From assembly GCA_024743315.1 (NCBI GenBank), contig JANSWU010000001.1:310001-374000 (forward strand): DNA of 64,000 nucleotides, written 5' to 3'. This document shows, in pieces, positions 37,385 to 47,605 of this stretch. The number at the start of each line of letters is the position of its first letter. Position 1 is the first letter of the stretch. The translations under genes and the position numbers were made by a program. The notes under the pieces were generated by a model that was given only the letters and a program-made list of their open reading frames with translations, was not told where the DNA came from and ran no database searches. This stretch comes from Hyphomonadaceae bacterium (lineage in GTDB: Bacteria; Pseudomonadota; Alphaproteobacteria; Caulobacterales; Hyphomonadaceae).

Positions 37385-38667
37385 CCCGCCGCCTTCAGTG
37401 CCTGGTCCAGGTCGGCCATCAAGTCCTCAGCGTTCTCAATCCCGATCGACAGCCGGACCGAATCCGGCGCGGCGCCCGCGGCGATTTTCTGCGCATCGGT
37501 GAGTTGGCGGTGCGTGGTTGAGGCCGGATGAATGACCAGCGAGCGAGCATCGCCGAGATTGGCGACATGGCTGAACAGCTCCAATCCGTTGACGAATTTC
37601 ACACAAGACTCATAGCCGCCCTTGAGCTGCACGGTGAACAGCGCCCCGGCCCCTTTCGGGCACAGGCGTTGCGCGCGGGCCTTATAAGGCGAGCTGTCCA
37701 GGCCGGCATAAGTGACGCTGGACACCGCCTCATGACCTTCCAGCCAGGCGGCGATCTTTTCGGCATTGGCGACATGTCGCTCCATACGCAGCGACAGGGT
37801 CTCAATCCCCATCAGTGTGTAATGCGCGCCTTGCGGGTTCATGGTCATGCCAAGATCGCGCAGGCCAATTGCAATCGAGTGGAAGGTGAAAGCCGCCGGA
37901 CCAAACGTCTCGTGGAATTTCAGGCCATGATAGGCAGGCTCTGGTTCGGTCAGAGAGGGAAACTTGCCCGCCGCGGTCCAGTCAAAAGCCCCGGAATCAA
38001 TGATGGCGCCGCCCGTGACCGTGCCATTGCCGGTGAGGTATTTGGTCAGCGAGTGCGTGATCAAAGTCGCGCCATACTGGATCGGGTTGCAGAGATAGGG
38101 CGTCGCCGTCGTGTTATCGACGATGAGCGGCACCTGCGCGTCATTGGCAATTGCCGCGATGGCTTCCAGATCGGTGACATAGCCGCCTGGATTGGCGATG
38201 GTCTCGCAGAAGATTGCGCGCGTATTCTCGTCAATCGCCGCTTTGACGGCATCGAGATCATCAAAATCGACAAAAGTGGCGGACCAGCCGAAGCGTTTGA
38301 TCGTATGGGTAAACTGGGTCACCGAGCCGCCATAAAGCCGGGTCGAGACGACGACATTGCGGCCTGGTTCCATCAGCGGGAACAGTGCCATCAATTGTGC
38401 CGCATGACCCGAGGAACAACAGACACCGCCAGCGCCGCCTTCGAGATGCGTGATCCGTTCGGCCAGCGCGCCCACCGTGGGATTGGTCAGGCGTGAATAA
38501 ATATAGCCAACTTCCTGCAGGTTGAACAAAGCCGCCGCATGGTCGGCATCGCGGAAGACAAAAGCGGTCGATTGATAGATCGGGACTTGCCGCGCCCCGG
38601 TGGCCGGATCAGCCGCCGCGCCGGCGTGAATTTGCTTGGTGTCGAAGCCGTGCTCTTGCTCGCTCAT
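37381..38667 (-). CDS. metY: O-acetylhomoserine sulfhydrylase MetY
   Basis: This 428-aa PLP enzyme makes homocysteine from O-acetylhomoserine and sulfide. The PLP lysine is in ITHSLTKYLTGNGTV; other cues are the early FDTKQIHAGAAADPATGARQ motif, SSGHAAQLMAL and the C-terminal HPASTTHRQLT. The length (about 430 aa) separates it from shorter cystathionine synthases. GGGAGG precedes the ATG at 38667. It is upstream-independent from dnaJ, which lies 71 bp before it on the same strand. Confidence 0.95.
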   Translation of the reverse strand: MSEQEHGFDTKQIHAGAAADPATGARQVPIYQSTAFVFRDADHAAALFNLQEVGYIYSRLTNPTVGALAERITHLEGGAGGVCCSSGHAAQLMALFPLMEPGRNVVVSTRLYGGSVTQFTHTIKRFGWSATFVDFDDLDAVKAAIDENTRAIFCETIANPGGYVTDLEAIAAIANDAQVPLIVDNTTATPYLCNPIQYGATLITHSLTKYLTGNGTVTGGAIIDSGAFDWTAAGKFPSLTEPEPAYHGLKFHETFGPAAFTFHSIAIGLRDLGMTMNPQGAHYTLMGIETLSLRMERHVANAEKIAAWLEGHEAVSSVTYAGLDSSPYKARAQRLCPKGAGALFTVQLKGGYESCVKFVNGLELFSHVANLGDARSLVIHPASTTHRQLTDAQKIAAGAAPDSVRLSIGIENAEDLMADLDQALKAAG

Positions 38668-38738
38668 TGGTCTTGCCTCCCTTTGGATTTGAAAGGGTCG
38701 TAGACCAGTGAATAGATTGGTTCAACTAAAGCTTCGAT

Positions 38739-39905
38739 TTAGTGCTTAGTGGCTTCGTCTTCGCCGCCAATGCCGTCCCAGAATTTCTTCACGCGGCCCA
38801 TAAAGCCTTCGGATTCCGGATTGCAGTCCTTGCCGGAGCAGTCGCAAAACTCGCGCAGGATTTCTTTCTGGCGGGCCGACAGGTTGCGCGGGGTCTCGAC
38901 GAACATTTCAATATAGAGATCGCCGGTCTGATGATTGCCGCGCAGGCTCGGCATGCCCTTGCCACGCAAACGCAGCTTGCGGCCGGTCTGGGCCCCTTCC
39001 GGGATCGTCACTCGGGCGCGCCCGCCATCAATGGTCGGGATTTCAACCTCACCGCCAAGCGCTGCGGTGACCATGGAGACCGGCGTGCGGCAGTAAAGGT
39101 TCGGACCATCACGTTCGAAAATGTCATGTTCGTCGACATTGACGAAAATATAGAGATCGCCTTTGGGACCGCCTTGCGTGCCAGGCTCGCCTTCACCCGA
39201 CAAACGAATCCGCATGCCGCTCTCGACACCGGCCGGAATCTTCACAGAGAGATTTCGATCCTCCTGGACCTGACCCGCGCCCCGGCAGACTTTGCACGGG
39301 TCCGAAATGACCGTGCCCTTGCCGTGACAGCGCCCGCAGGTGCGCTCCATGGTGAAGAAACCTTGCTGGGCGCGGACCCGTCCGGCCCCGCCGCAGGTTG
39401 GGCAGGTTTCAGGGCTGGTGCCGGGCTCGGCGCCCGAGCCGTCACAGGCATTACAATCCACCGCCGTCGGCACATTGATGGTCGCGTCCTTGCCGTTGAA
39501 GGCCTCTTCCAGAGTGATATCCATATCATAGCGCAGGTCCGCGCCGCGCTGCGGCCCGCCGCGCCGGCGACCGCCGCCAAATGGGTTGCCGCCAAAGACC
39601 TGACTGAAAATATCCTGGAAGATGTCGTTGGGATCACCGCCACCGAAGGGATTTCCGCCGGCGCCACCGCCCATGCCATTCTCGAATGCGGCATGGCCAA
39701 AGCGGTCATAAGCCGCTTTTTTCTCAGGGTCAGACAAGACCGCATAGGCCTCGCCAACCTCCTTGAACATGGCTTCAGCTTCGGCATCATCCGGATTCTG
39801 GTCCGGATGGTATTTCATGGCGAGCTTCCGATAGGCGCTCTTCAGGGCCTTTTCGTCAGCGGATCGGTCAACGCCGAGCACGTCATAATAGTCGCGTTTG
39901 CTCAT
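38739..39905 (-). CDS. dnaJ: Chaperone protein DnaJ
   Basis: This 388-aa Hsp40 stimulates DnaK. It has the J domain (about residues 1-70, with HPD in KYHPDQNP), a Gly/Phe-rich region (about 75-110), four CxxCxGxG zinc motifs ([32 protein letters not shown]; about 145-215) and a C-terminal substrate domain. A Cys-containing tail ([13 protein letters not shown]) near the end resembles other alphaproteobacterial DnaJs. dnaK, usually adjacent, is not in the window. Confidence 0.96.
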   Translation of the reverse strand: MSKRDYYDVLGVDRSADEKALKSAYRKLAMKYHPDQNPDDAEAEAMFKEVGEAYAVLSDPEKKAAYDRFGHAAFENGMGGGAGGNPFGGGDPNDIFQDIFSQVFGGNPFGGGRRRGGPQRGADLRYDMDITLEEAFNGKDATINVPTAVDCNACDGSGAEPGTSPETCPTCGGAGRVRAQQGFFTMERTCGRCHGKGTVISDPCKVCRGAGQVQEDRNLSVKIPAGVESGMRIRLSGEGEPGTQGGPKGDLYIFVNVDEHDIFERDGPNLYCRTPVSMVTAALGGEVEIPTIDGGRARVTIPEGAQTGRKLRLRGKGMPSLRGNHQTGDLYIEMFVETPRNLSARQKEILREFCDCSGKDCNPESEGFMGRVKKFWDGIGGEDEATKH

Positions 39906-39990
39906 TTAGCGGGTACCTGTTGGTTTAACTCACTCTCGCCCGCCAAGGTGGGGAGGTCCGCAGCGAAGTGCAAGGGCTGTTCCTGCAGGC

Positions 39991-42900
39991 CTAACCCGCC
40001 TTTTTCAGATCGTCGTCTTTTAGGACACGGTCAGCGATTTCCTTGGGCACGATCATCAATGTGTCGTTGAGTGTCTGTCCCCATTCCTTGAGCATTTCTG
40101 CCGCCCGCGCGGATCCGGTTCGCTCTTTGTGGATTTCGAGCATCATCAGGAAGACATCAATATGCTTCTGATCCATGTCTACGAGTGGATACCAGTCGAT
40201 CGCGTCGGGATTGGCGACATGCTCGAATTGCTGTTCTGGATCCCAGATATAGGCGACTCCACCGGTCATGCCAGCGCCGAAATTGTCGCCAATCGGGCCA
40301 AGAATGGCGACCCGACCTCCGGTCATGTATTCGCACCCATTGGCGCCGCAGCCCTCGACCACCGCTTCGGCGCCCGAATTGCGCACGCCGAAGCGAACGC
40401 CCGCCTGTCCGGCGGCATAGAGTTTACCGCTGGTCGCGCCATAAAGACATGTATTGCCAATGATGGTGTTTTCTCCGCCTTGGAAGGAGGCGTCACTCGG
40501 AGGGCGCAATTGAATGGTCGCGCCAGACAGGCCTTTGCCGACATAATCATTGGCATCGCCGACCACGTCGAGCAGCAGGCCTTGCACACTGAACGCCCCG
40601 AGCGATTGGCCGGCGCTGCCGGTCAAGCGAATATGTAGCCGACCCTCTGGCAAGGCTTTCTCGCCAAACTTACGAACAATCACAGAGCTTGAGCGCGCGC
40701 CGATCGAGCGCTGAACATTCTGTACCTCATAGGTCAGCTGCATCTTTTCCCCGCGGGCAAAGAATGGCTCGCCATCGCGCAGAATTTGCGCATCCAGCGT
40801 GTCCGGCACCTCTTCGCGGCGATCTGGCTGATAAGCGATCGGCTCGATCGTATCGACCTGAACCAGCAGGGGATTGAGGTCGAGATCATCCAAATGCGGC
40901 GCGCCGCGCGACACCTGCGCCAGCAAATCCGTTCGGCCAATCGCTTCATCCAGCGAGTTCAGGCCGAGCGAAGCTAGGATCCGGCGAACGTCTTCGGCAA
41001 TGAAGCTCATCAGGTTGATGACCTTGTCCGCCGTCCCCGTAAACTTGGCCCGCAGCGATTCATCCTGCGTGCAGACGCCGACCGGGCAGGTATTGGAATG
41101 GCACTGACGCACCATGATACAGCCCATGGCGACCAGGCTGGCCGTGCCAATGCCATACTCCTCGGCGCCAAGCATCGCTGCAATGACAATATCGCGCCCA
41201 GTGCGCAGCCCGCCATCGGTGCGCAAGGTCACCTTATCGCGCAGATTATTCAGACTGAGCACCTGATGCGCTTCGGCGAGGCCCATTTCCCATGGCAGAC
41301 CGGCATATTTGATACTGGTCTGTGGTGAGGCGCCGGTGCCGCCAACGCCGCCCGCAATCAGGATCACATCGGCTTTGGCCTTGGCGACGCCCGCGGCCAC
41401 GGTGCCGACCCCGGATTGGGCCACGAGCTTCACACAGACCCGACAATCAGGATTGATCTGCTTGAGGTCATAGATCAGCTGCGCCAAGTCTTCGATCGAA
41501 TAAATATCATGATGCGGCGGCGGACTGATCAGCGTCACGCCAGGTGTCGAGTGCCGGTTCTTGGCGATGAATTCGGTGACTTTGAAACCCGGCAACTGAC
41601 CCCCTTCGCCAGGCTTCGCGCCCTGCGCGACTTTGATCTCGACCTCGCGGCAATTGTTGAGATATTCGGCCGTCACGCCAAACCGGCCCGAGGCCACTTG
41701 TTTGACCGCCGAGTTCATATTGTCGCCATTCGGCAACGGCCGATAGCGCTCGCGCACCTCGCCGCCCTCGCCAGATACGGATTTCGCGCCGATCCGGTTC
41801 ATCGCGACATTGAGCGTGCCATGGGCTTCCGGGCTCAGCGCGCCAAGCGACATGCCGGGCGTGACAAAGCGCTTCCGGATCTCGTTGACCGACTGCACGC
41901 GGCTCAACGGTTCTTCTGGACCGGCCGGCTTGAAGTCAAGCAAGTCACGCAACTGGATTGGTTGCTCGCGCTCATTCACCGCCTTGGCATATTTCTCGAA
42001 GATCCCGTAATCGCCGCGATCACAGGCCGCCTGCAATGTATGGATGAGATTTCCATCCAGGGCGTGGGGTTCGGACTTTGCGCGGAGGCGGTAGAATCCG
42101 CCAACCGGCAGTGCGATGACATCCTCATCAAACGCTTCTTCGTGGCGGGTCACCGCATTCTCTTCGATGCCGGCAAGACCAAGACCCGAAATCCGGCTCG
42201 CCAGCCCCGGGAAATAGTCCGCAACGAGGGCGCGTGATAGGCCAAGCGCTTCGAAATTGTATCCGCCGCGATAAGATGAGATCACCGAGATGCCCATCTT
42301 GGACATGATTTTCAAAAGACCGGCTTCGATCGCTTTCTTATAATTGAGCACGGCTTGACCGATCGAGATATCACCCAGGAGACCGCGGGCATGTCGATCC
42401 GCAATCGCATCCTGAGCCAGATAGGCGTTCACACAAGTCGCTCCAACCCCGATCAGGACAGCGAAATAATGCGTGTCGATACACTCGGCTGACCGTACCG
42501 TGATCGAACAGAAGGTTCTGAGGCCTTGCGCGACCAGGTGCGAATGCACCGCGCCGGTTGCCAGGATCATTGGGATCGCGACATGCGTATCGCCCTGGTT
42601 TTCGTCCGTCAGGACAATGTGCTCGCGGCCGGCCCGAACGGCGTCTTCGGCTTCCTGGCGGATGCGCGCGAGCGCATCGCGCAGCGCGCTGCCATTGCCG
42701 CTCGCCTGATCAAGCTCAAAAGTACAATCGATCTGCTGGACCCCGTCGCCAAGCATGCCGATCAGACGATCATACATGCCGGTCGACAGGACCGGGCTTT
42801 CCAGCACGAACACGTCCTGCTGGGTCTTGTCCGTGGCCAGCACGTTGCCGAGATTCTTGAAACGGGTTTTCAGACTCATCACCCGATCTTCGCGCAATGG

Positions 42901-44517
42901 ATCGACCGGCGGATTCGTCACCTGGCTGAAATTCTGGCGGAAGAAATGAGATAGCGGCCGGAACTGTTCGGATAGCACCGCGACCGGGCTGTCATCGCCC
43001 ATTGAGCCAATCGCTTCTTTCCCGCTTTCCGCCATCGGTGCGAGGATCAATTCCAATGTTTCCAGCGTGAAACCGGCGACTTTCTGACGCCGCATCATTG
43101 CTTCTGTTTCGAACAGACGCGGCTCTGGCCCCGGACCGATCTCCGGATCAAGATCGCGGACATTTTTCAGCCATTTCTCATATGGATGTTTGGCCGCCAG
43201 CTCATCTACGATTTCCGTATGCTCATAGAATTTGCCGGTGCCGAGATCGGCCGCGATCATCCCGCCGGCCTGGACATGGCCGCGGCGTACGACTTCATGT
43301 CCGGATAGCGGGCACATGCCGGTTTCGGAGCCGACCGCGAGAATGCCGTCTCCGGTCAGCGCATAGCGCAGCGGGCGTAAGCCATTACGATCGAGCCCGG
43401 CCACCGCCCAGCGCCCGTCATAGGCGCAGATCGCGGCCGGCCCGTCCCAGGGCTCCATCACCGAATTACAATAAGCGTAAAGCGCCGCATGCTTTTCCGG
43501 CATGATCGAAGCCCGCTTCGACCAGGCCTCTGGGATCAGCAGTGCTTTGGTCATCGGGGCGGTGCGCCCGGCTTTGCAGAGAATTTCGAACACCGCATCC
43601 AAGGCGCCGGAATCCGAGCTGCCTTGCGGGGCCACCGGCTTCACGTCATCGACATAATCGCCAAATGTCCCAGAGACCATTTTGATCTCATGGCTCTTCA
43701 TCCAATTGAGATTGCCGCGCAGCGTATTGATCTCACCATTATGCGCGAGCATCCGGAATGGCTGGGCCAGCGCCCATTGCGGGAATGTATTGGTTGAATA
43801 GCGCTGGTGATAAATCGCCACCGCCGACTCAAAGCGCTCATCCTTCAAATCGAGATAGAAATTATCAATGTCCTGCGCCAGGAACATGCCTTTATAGATC
43901 AGCGATTTATGGCTGAGGGAGCAGATATAGAAACTCGGAATCCCGGCCTCACGCGCGCGGCGCTCGATCCGGCGGCGACAAATATAGAGCGCCCGTTCAA
44001 GCTCTTCAGGATCGCGGTTCTGATCGTCTCGGAACATGATCTGTTCAATCTCGGGGCGCGTGTCCTGCGCCTTTTGGCCAATGATCGAGACATCCACCGG
44101 CGGCTGCCGCCAGCCATAGATGTAGAATCCAAAATGCAGGATTTCGGTCTCGACAATCGCCCGGGCGGCCTCCTGCTGGCTGAGATCCGTGCGCGGCAGA
44201 AAAATTTGTCCAACACAGATCGGATCATCAGTCGGCGTGTGGCCGCAGCGGCTGACTTGATAGCGGAAGAATTCCTGCGGCACCTCGACCCGGATACCGG
44301 CCCCGTCGCCGGTCTTGCCATCGGCATCAACGGCGCCGCGATGCCAGACATTCTTGAGCGCTTTAATGCCCATTTCGACGATCTCGCGCCTCGGTTTGCC
44401 GTCCAGCGCTGCGACCAGGCCGACGCCGCAGGCGCTATGTTCGTCTTCAGGGTTATAGGCATGCGCCTCGATCAGACGGTCACGGTTGGCGAGATAGTTT
44501 TGAACAAAATCAGTCAT
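39991..44517 (-). CDS. gltB: Glutamate synthase large subunit (GltB)
   Basis: This 1508-aa protein makes two glutamates from glutamine and 2-oxoglutarate with NADPH. It has a class II amidotransferase domain with the nucleophile Cys30 (EHSACGVG) after a short propeptide, the central domain, the FMN-binding synthase domain with a 3Fe-4S cluster (VRQCHSNTCPVGVC, about residues 1135-1150), and the GXGXG repeat domain at the end. The ATG at 44517 overlaps the preceding GFA gene by eight bases. A longer frame upstream is not needed. It forms a unit with gltD despite the inserted gene. Confidence 0.97.
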   Translation of the reverse strand: MTDFVQNYLANRDRLIEAHAYNPEDEHSACGVGLVAALDGKPRREIVEMGIKALKNVWHRGAVDADGKTGDGAGIRVEVPQEFFRYQVSRCGHTPTDDPICVGQIFLPRTDLSQQEAARAIVETEILHFGFYIYGWRQPPVDVSIIGQKAQDTRPEIEQIMFRDDQNRDPEELERALYICRRRIERRAREAGIPSFYICSLSHKSLIYKGMFLAQDIDNFYLDLKDERFESAVAIYHQRYSTNTFPQWALAQPFRMLAHNGEINTLRGNLNWMKSHEIKMVSGTFGDYVDDVKPVAPQGSSDSGALDAVFEILCKAGRTAPMTKALLIPEAWSKRASIMPEKHAALYAYCNSVMEPWDGPAAICAYDGRWAVAGLDRNGLRPLRYALTGDGILAVGSETGMCPLSGHEVVRRGHVQAGGMIAADLGTGKFYEHTEIVDELAAKHPYEKWLKNVRDLDPEIGPGPEPRLFETEAMMRRQKVAGFTLETLELILAPMAESGKEAIGSMGDDSPVAVLSEQFRPLSHFFRQNFSQVTNPPVDPLREDRVMSLKTRFKNLGNVLATDKTQQDVFVLESPVLSTGMYDRLIGMLGDGVQQIDCTFELDQASGNGSALRDALARIRQEAEDAVRAGREHIVLTDENQGDTHVAIPMILATGAVHSHLVAQGLRTFCSITVRSAECIDTHYFAVLIGVGATCVNAYLAQDAIADRHARGLLGDISIGQAVLNYKKAIEAGLLKIMSKMGISVISSYRGGYNFEALGLSRALVADYFPGLASRISGLGLAGIEENAVTRHEEAFDEDVIALPVGGFYRLRAKSEPHALDGNLIHTLQAACDRGDYGIFEKYAKAVNEREQPIQLRDLLDFKPAGPEEPLSRVQSVNEIRKRFVTPGMSLGALSPEAHGTLNVAMNRIGAKSVSGEGGEVRERYRPLPNGDNMNSAVKQVASGRFGVTAEYLNNCREVEIKVAQGAKPGEGGQLPGFKVTEFIAKNRHSTPGVTLISPPPHHDIYSIEDLAQLIYDLKQINPDCRVCVKLVAQSGVGTVAAGVAKAKADVILIAGGVGGTGASPQTSIKYAGLPWEMGLAEAHQVLSLNNLRDKVTLRTDGGLRTGRDIVIAAMLGAEEYGIGTASLVAMGCIMVRQCHSNTCPVGVCTQDESLRAKFTGTADKVINLMSFIAEDVRRILASLGLNSLDEAIGRTDLLAQVSRGAPHLDDLDLNPLLVQVDTIEPIAYQPDRREEVPDTLDAQILRDGEPFFARGEKMQLTYEVQNVQRSIGARSSSVIVRKFGEKALPEGRLHIRLTGSAGQSLGAFSVQGLLLDVVGDANDYVGKGLSGATIQLRPPSDASFQGGENTIIGNTCLYGATSGKLYAAGQAGVRFGVRNSGAEAVVEGCGANGCEYMTGGRVAILGPIGDNFGAGMTGGVAYIWDPEQQFEHVANPDAIDWYPLVDMDQKHIDVFLMMLEIHKERTGSARAAEMLKEWGQTLNDTLMIVPKEIADRVLKDDDLKKAG

Positions 44518-44953
44518 TGTTTTGCTGCTCTGCTTGGTATTTTTCGAACCGCTCGAACATTTGCGCACTGGTGAGGCGCGGCGCGTCGGTGTCGAAGCGA
44601 TAATAATCTGGTTGTTCGTCAACGAAGATTTCTTCGTGAATCTTGAGGCCGTCCGGCAGCTCAAACAGGCCGGCCTGGCTGCTATGAATCTGATCGGACC
44701 CGATCAGGTGATAGTAGAGCGTCGTTCCGCAAATCGAGCAGAAGGCGCGTTCGGCCCAGTCGGAGCTTTGATAAGCGCGGATCTTGTCTGCGCCGGCGGT
44801 AATTTTAACGCCATTCTCAAACGTCGCGGCAATGGCTGGGCTGCCATGCCAGTGAAGACACATGCTGCAATGACAGATCTCCAGTTTTGGCGCGCCGTGG
44901 CCTTGCAGCTGAACTGTCCCGCACAGGCAATGGCCTTGATAGGTCTCGCTCAT
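44510..44953 (-). CDS. GFA family (glutathione-dependent formaldehyde-activating-like) zinc protein
   Basis: This 147-aa protein has the GFA/CENP-V zinc pattern: GHCLCGTVQ (CxC), EICHCSMC (CxxC), and the C-terminal FCSICGTTLYY. Family members bind zinc and are named for S-hydroxymethylglutathione synthase activity, which is doubtful for many of them. It lies between gltD (3-bp gap) and gltB (8-bp overlap) on the same strand, so it is translated as part of the glutamate synthase operon. Its role there is unknown. Confidence 0.85.
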   Translation of the reverse strand: MSETYQGHCLCGTVQLQGHGAPKLEICHCSMCLHWHGSPAIAATFENGVKITAGADKIRAYQSSDWAERAFCSICGTTLYYHLIGSDQIHSSQAGLFELPDGLKIHEEIFVDEQPDYYRFDTDAPRLTSAQMFERFEKYQAEQQNND

Positions 44954-44956
44954 GCC

Positions 44957-46402
44957 CTACTCCGCCGCCATGCGTTGTTGCTTGGCGGATGCACGCATCG
45001 CTTTGTGCATCTGTTCTGCGGCCTCGCGGCCATCGACAATCGCCCAGACAACGAGCGAGGCGCCGCGCACAATATCGCCGGCCGCATAGACCCCAGGCAG
45101 GCTGGTCTCCATGGTTTTGTAATCGACCTGGATCGCGCCCCAGCGATTGACCCGAAGCGCCGGCTCATCAAACAGGACAGGCAAGTCTTCAGGATCAAAG
45201 CCGAGCGCCTTGATCACCATGTCAGCTTTGACATCGATGGTTTCATCGGTTTTTTCCGGCGATTGACGGCCGGACGCATCTGGTGCGCCAAGCTTCATGC
45301 GGCGGACTTTCACGCCTTTGACTTTATTGGCCTTGGTGTGCAGCACCGCTTCCGGACCTGATAGCCACTCAAACTTCACGCCTTCTTCTTCAGCATTGGC
45401 CACTTCGCGCTGAGAGCCTGGCATGTTGGCCCGGTCGCGGCGATAGAGACAGGTCACAGCTTTCGCGCCTTGGCGCACAGCGGTGCGAACACAATCCATC
45501 GCCGTATCACCGCCGCCAATCACGACCACGCGTTTCTCTGCAGCATTCAAGGCCCCCGTTTCAAACGCTTCCACGGTGTCGCCAAAACCGACCCGGTTTG
45601 ACGCGGTCAGGAAATCGAGCGCCGGATAAACCCCATCCGCACCAATGCCGGGCACTTTCAGATCACGCGCTTTATAAACGCCCGTTGCGATCAGCACCGT
45701 GTCATGACTGTCTCTGATTTCGCTCAAGGAAATATCGGTTCCGACATCGCAATTGAAGCGGAAGGTTATGCCGCTGTCTTCAAGGTGCTTGATGCGGCGC
45801 TCGACAATATCTTTTTCGAGCTTGAAGCCCGGGATTCCATAAACCAGCAAGCCGCCGCCACGATCATACCGGTCATAGACAGTAACTTGATAGCCCTTGC
45901 GACGCAGCTGCTCGGCCGCGGCCAAGCCGCCAGGCCCGGCGCCGATAATGCCTGCCGATTGCGTGCGCTCGCGCGGCGGTTTGATGGGTTTCACCCAGCC
46001 CTGTTTCCAGGCCGTGTCGGTGATGTGCCGCTCGATCGATCCGATCGTGACGGTGCCGTGCCCTGACTGCTCAATCGTACAAATGCCTTCGCAGAGCCGG
46101 TCTTGCGGACAGATGCGACCGCAGATTTCTGGCATATTATTGGTCGCGCTGGACACCGCATAGGCTTCTTCAAGTCGGTCTTCGGCCGCAAGTTTCAGCC
46201 AATCGGGAATATTGTTTGAAAGCGGACAGCCTTGCTGGCAAAAGGGAACACCGCATTGCGAGCAGCGCGAGGCCTGATCCCGCGCCGCTTTTTTGGCATA
46301 GTCCCCATAGATTTCATTAAAGTCCGACTTGCGCGTTTTGGCGGCCCGCTTTTTCGGCATTGCGCGATCGACTTTGATAAATTGCAGCATTTTTTCTGCC
46401 AT
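44957..46402 (-). CDS. gltD: Glutamate synthase small subunit (GltD)
   Basis: This 481-aa flavoprotein passes electrons from NADPH to GltB. It has N-terminal iron-sulfur cysteines (SRCSQCGVPFCQQGCPL, about residues 42-57, and the GRICPQDRLCEGIC set further on), FAD-binding GAGPGGLAAAEQL (about 152-164), and NADPH-binding VIGGGDTAMDCV (about 288-299). The length is standard. It begins the gltD-GFA-gltB operon, transcribed toward gltB, the reverse of the common gltBD order. Confidence 0.97.
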   Translation of the reverse strand: MAEKMLQFIKVDRAMPKKRAAKTRKSDFNEIYGDYAKKAARDQASRCSQCGVPFCQQGCPLSNNIPDWLKLAAEDRLEEAYAVSSATNNMPEICGRICPQDRLCEGICTIEQSGHGTVTIGSIERHITDTAWKQGWVKPIKPPRERTQSAGIIGAGPGGLAAAEQLRRKGYQVTVYDRYDRGGGLLVYGIPGFKLEKDIVERRIKHLEDSGITFRFNCDVGTDISLSEIRDSHDTVLIATGVYKARDLKVPGIGADGVYPALDFLTASNRVGFGDTVEAFETGALNAAEKRVVVIGGGDTAMDCVRTAVRQGAKAVTCLYRRDRANMPGSQREVANAEEEGVKFEWLSGPEAVLHTKANKVKGVKVRRMKLGAPDASGRQSPEKTDETIDVKADMVIKALGFDPEDLPVLFDEPALRVNRWGAIQVDYKTMETSLPGVYAAGDIVRGASLVVWAIVDGREAAEQMHKAMRASAKQQRMAAE

Positions 46403-46477
46403 ATCGGGCTCCCAAAGGTAGAGCCTTGCTTATGTTCTGCCGAAAGCATCGCCGCAAGGGAGAATCTTTCCTTAGAG

Positions 46478-46490
46478 TATCATTATGATA
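46478..46490. promoter_or_regulatory. Perfect 13-bp palindrome between gltD and uppP
   Basis: TATCAT-T-ATGATA at 46478-46490 lies in the 232-bp divergent gap, 76 bp before the gltD start, in AT-rich sequence (ATTTAAAT follows). It could be a regulator site for either gene, or chance in an AT-rich promoter. Confidence 0.4.
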
Positions 46491-46634
46491 TTTAAATGCT
46501 GCTTTGTGAGGACCTGAATTGTCGTTTCTTCCCACCAAAAGCTTTATGCATTTCATTTTGATATATACTTAAAACTCGTGCGCCTCGTCGCGAATTGTGC
46601 CACTGGCTGGTCAGACTAGGAGAGCCAAGAGATA

Positions 46635-47486
46635 ATGTCGCTATTACAACTGACCATCATCGCTTTGGTGCAAGGGCTAACCGAGTGGTTGCCGATCTCC
46701 TCCTCCGGCCATGTTTTGCTGGCGGCGAACTTCTTCACGCTGGAGGGCCGGGATGAGCTGCTGATCAATGCGGTCTCAAACCTTGGCACACTGGCGGCGA
46801 TGCTGATCTATTTCCGAAAAGATGTCGCCGCTGCCACGCTCGGCGGGTTCGAATTATTGGGCGCCAGCTTTCGCAAAGCACCATTGTCGCGCGGCGCCAA
46901 TCTCGCGCTTTGCATCATTGTCGCGACCCCGATTGCGGTGATTGCGGCCATCGCCCATGAAGTCTTTGTCCCAGAGAGCATCCAGGCTCAGTTGCGTAGC
47001 GTTTGGACTGTGGCGGGCGCCACGATTGGTTTCGGCCTCCTGCTCTGGTGGGCAGATGTCGCGGGCGGCAAAGATCGAAAAGAGGCGGACATGACGCTCG
47101 CCCATGCAGCCTTGATTGGCGCGACCCAAGCCATCGCCGCCCTGATCCCGGGCACCAGCCGCTCTGGCATCACCATGACCGCCGCCCGAGCTCTCGGCTA
47201 TGAGCGCACCGAGGCGGCGCGTTTCTCCATGCTGATCGGCGCGCCAATTCTGGCCGCCGCTGGCCTCTATGGCGCCATCGGATTGCTCGACGCCGACAGT
47301 GCTGGCGCATTGGTGACGCTGCAGGACGGGATGATCGTTGCCGCCCTGGCCTTTGTCTCAGGAATCGCTTCGATCCACGCTTTGATGACCCTGCTGAAAC
47401 GCATGAGCTTCCTGCCCTTCGTCATCTATCGCCTGCTTCTCGGCATCGGCCTGATTTTGGCCGCCCCCGTTTTGGGATTGATTTAA
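46635..47486 (+). CDS. uppP: Undecaprenyl-diphosphatase UppP (BacA)
   Basis: This 283-aa membrane enzyme recycles undecaprenyl pyrophosphate to the monophosphate carrier, which is needed for murein and for exopolysaccharide synthesis. The two active-site motifs are visible: QGLTEWLPISSSGH (about residues 14-27) and PGTSRSGIT (about 173-181). About eight membrane segments are predicted. It has a divergent promoter shared with gltD. It is close to the exopolysaccharide locus, which also uses this carrier. Confidence 0.95.
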   Translation: MSLLQLTIIALVQGLTEWLPISSSGHVLLAANFFTLEGRDELLINAVSNLGTLAAMLIYFRKDVAAATLGGFELLGASFRKAPLSRGANLALCIIVATPIAVIAAIAHEVFVPESIQAQLRSVWTVAGATIGFGLLLWWADVAGGKDRKEADMTLAHAALIGATQAIAALIPGTSRSGITMTAARALGYERTEAARFSMLIGAPILAAAGLYGAIGLLDADSAGALVTLQDGMIVAALAFVSGIASIHALMTLLKRMSFLPFVIYRLLLGIGLILAAPVLGLI

Positions 47487-47605
47487 AAGGGAAAAATTCT
47501 GTCAGGACACTTTTTCACTGGCGTCTTGGCACAATCCTCCTTTTATAACAGAGCAAGTGTCGAAAAGTGCGGGCCACTGGTCTAGCCCATCCGATCAGGT
47601 GAGGA

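Noticed and set aside
38742-40070. Long plus-strand open frame opposite dnaJ and gltB
   Set aside because: It is the mirror of well-supported genes on the other strand, a common effect in GC-rich DNA.
41416-42237. 273-aa plus-strand frame opposite gltB
   Set aside because: Antisense shadow of a highly conserved gene.
47531-47572. Possible inverted repeat between uppP and the RHH/EF-hand gene (GACACTTTTTCAC versus GTGTCGAAAAGTGC)
   Set aside because: The two arms are not exact complements, so it was not kept as a site.
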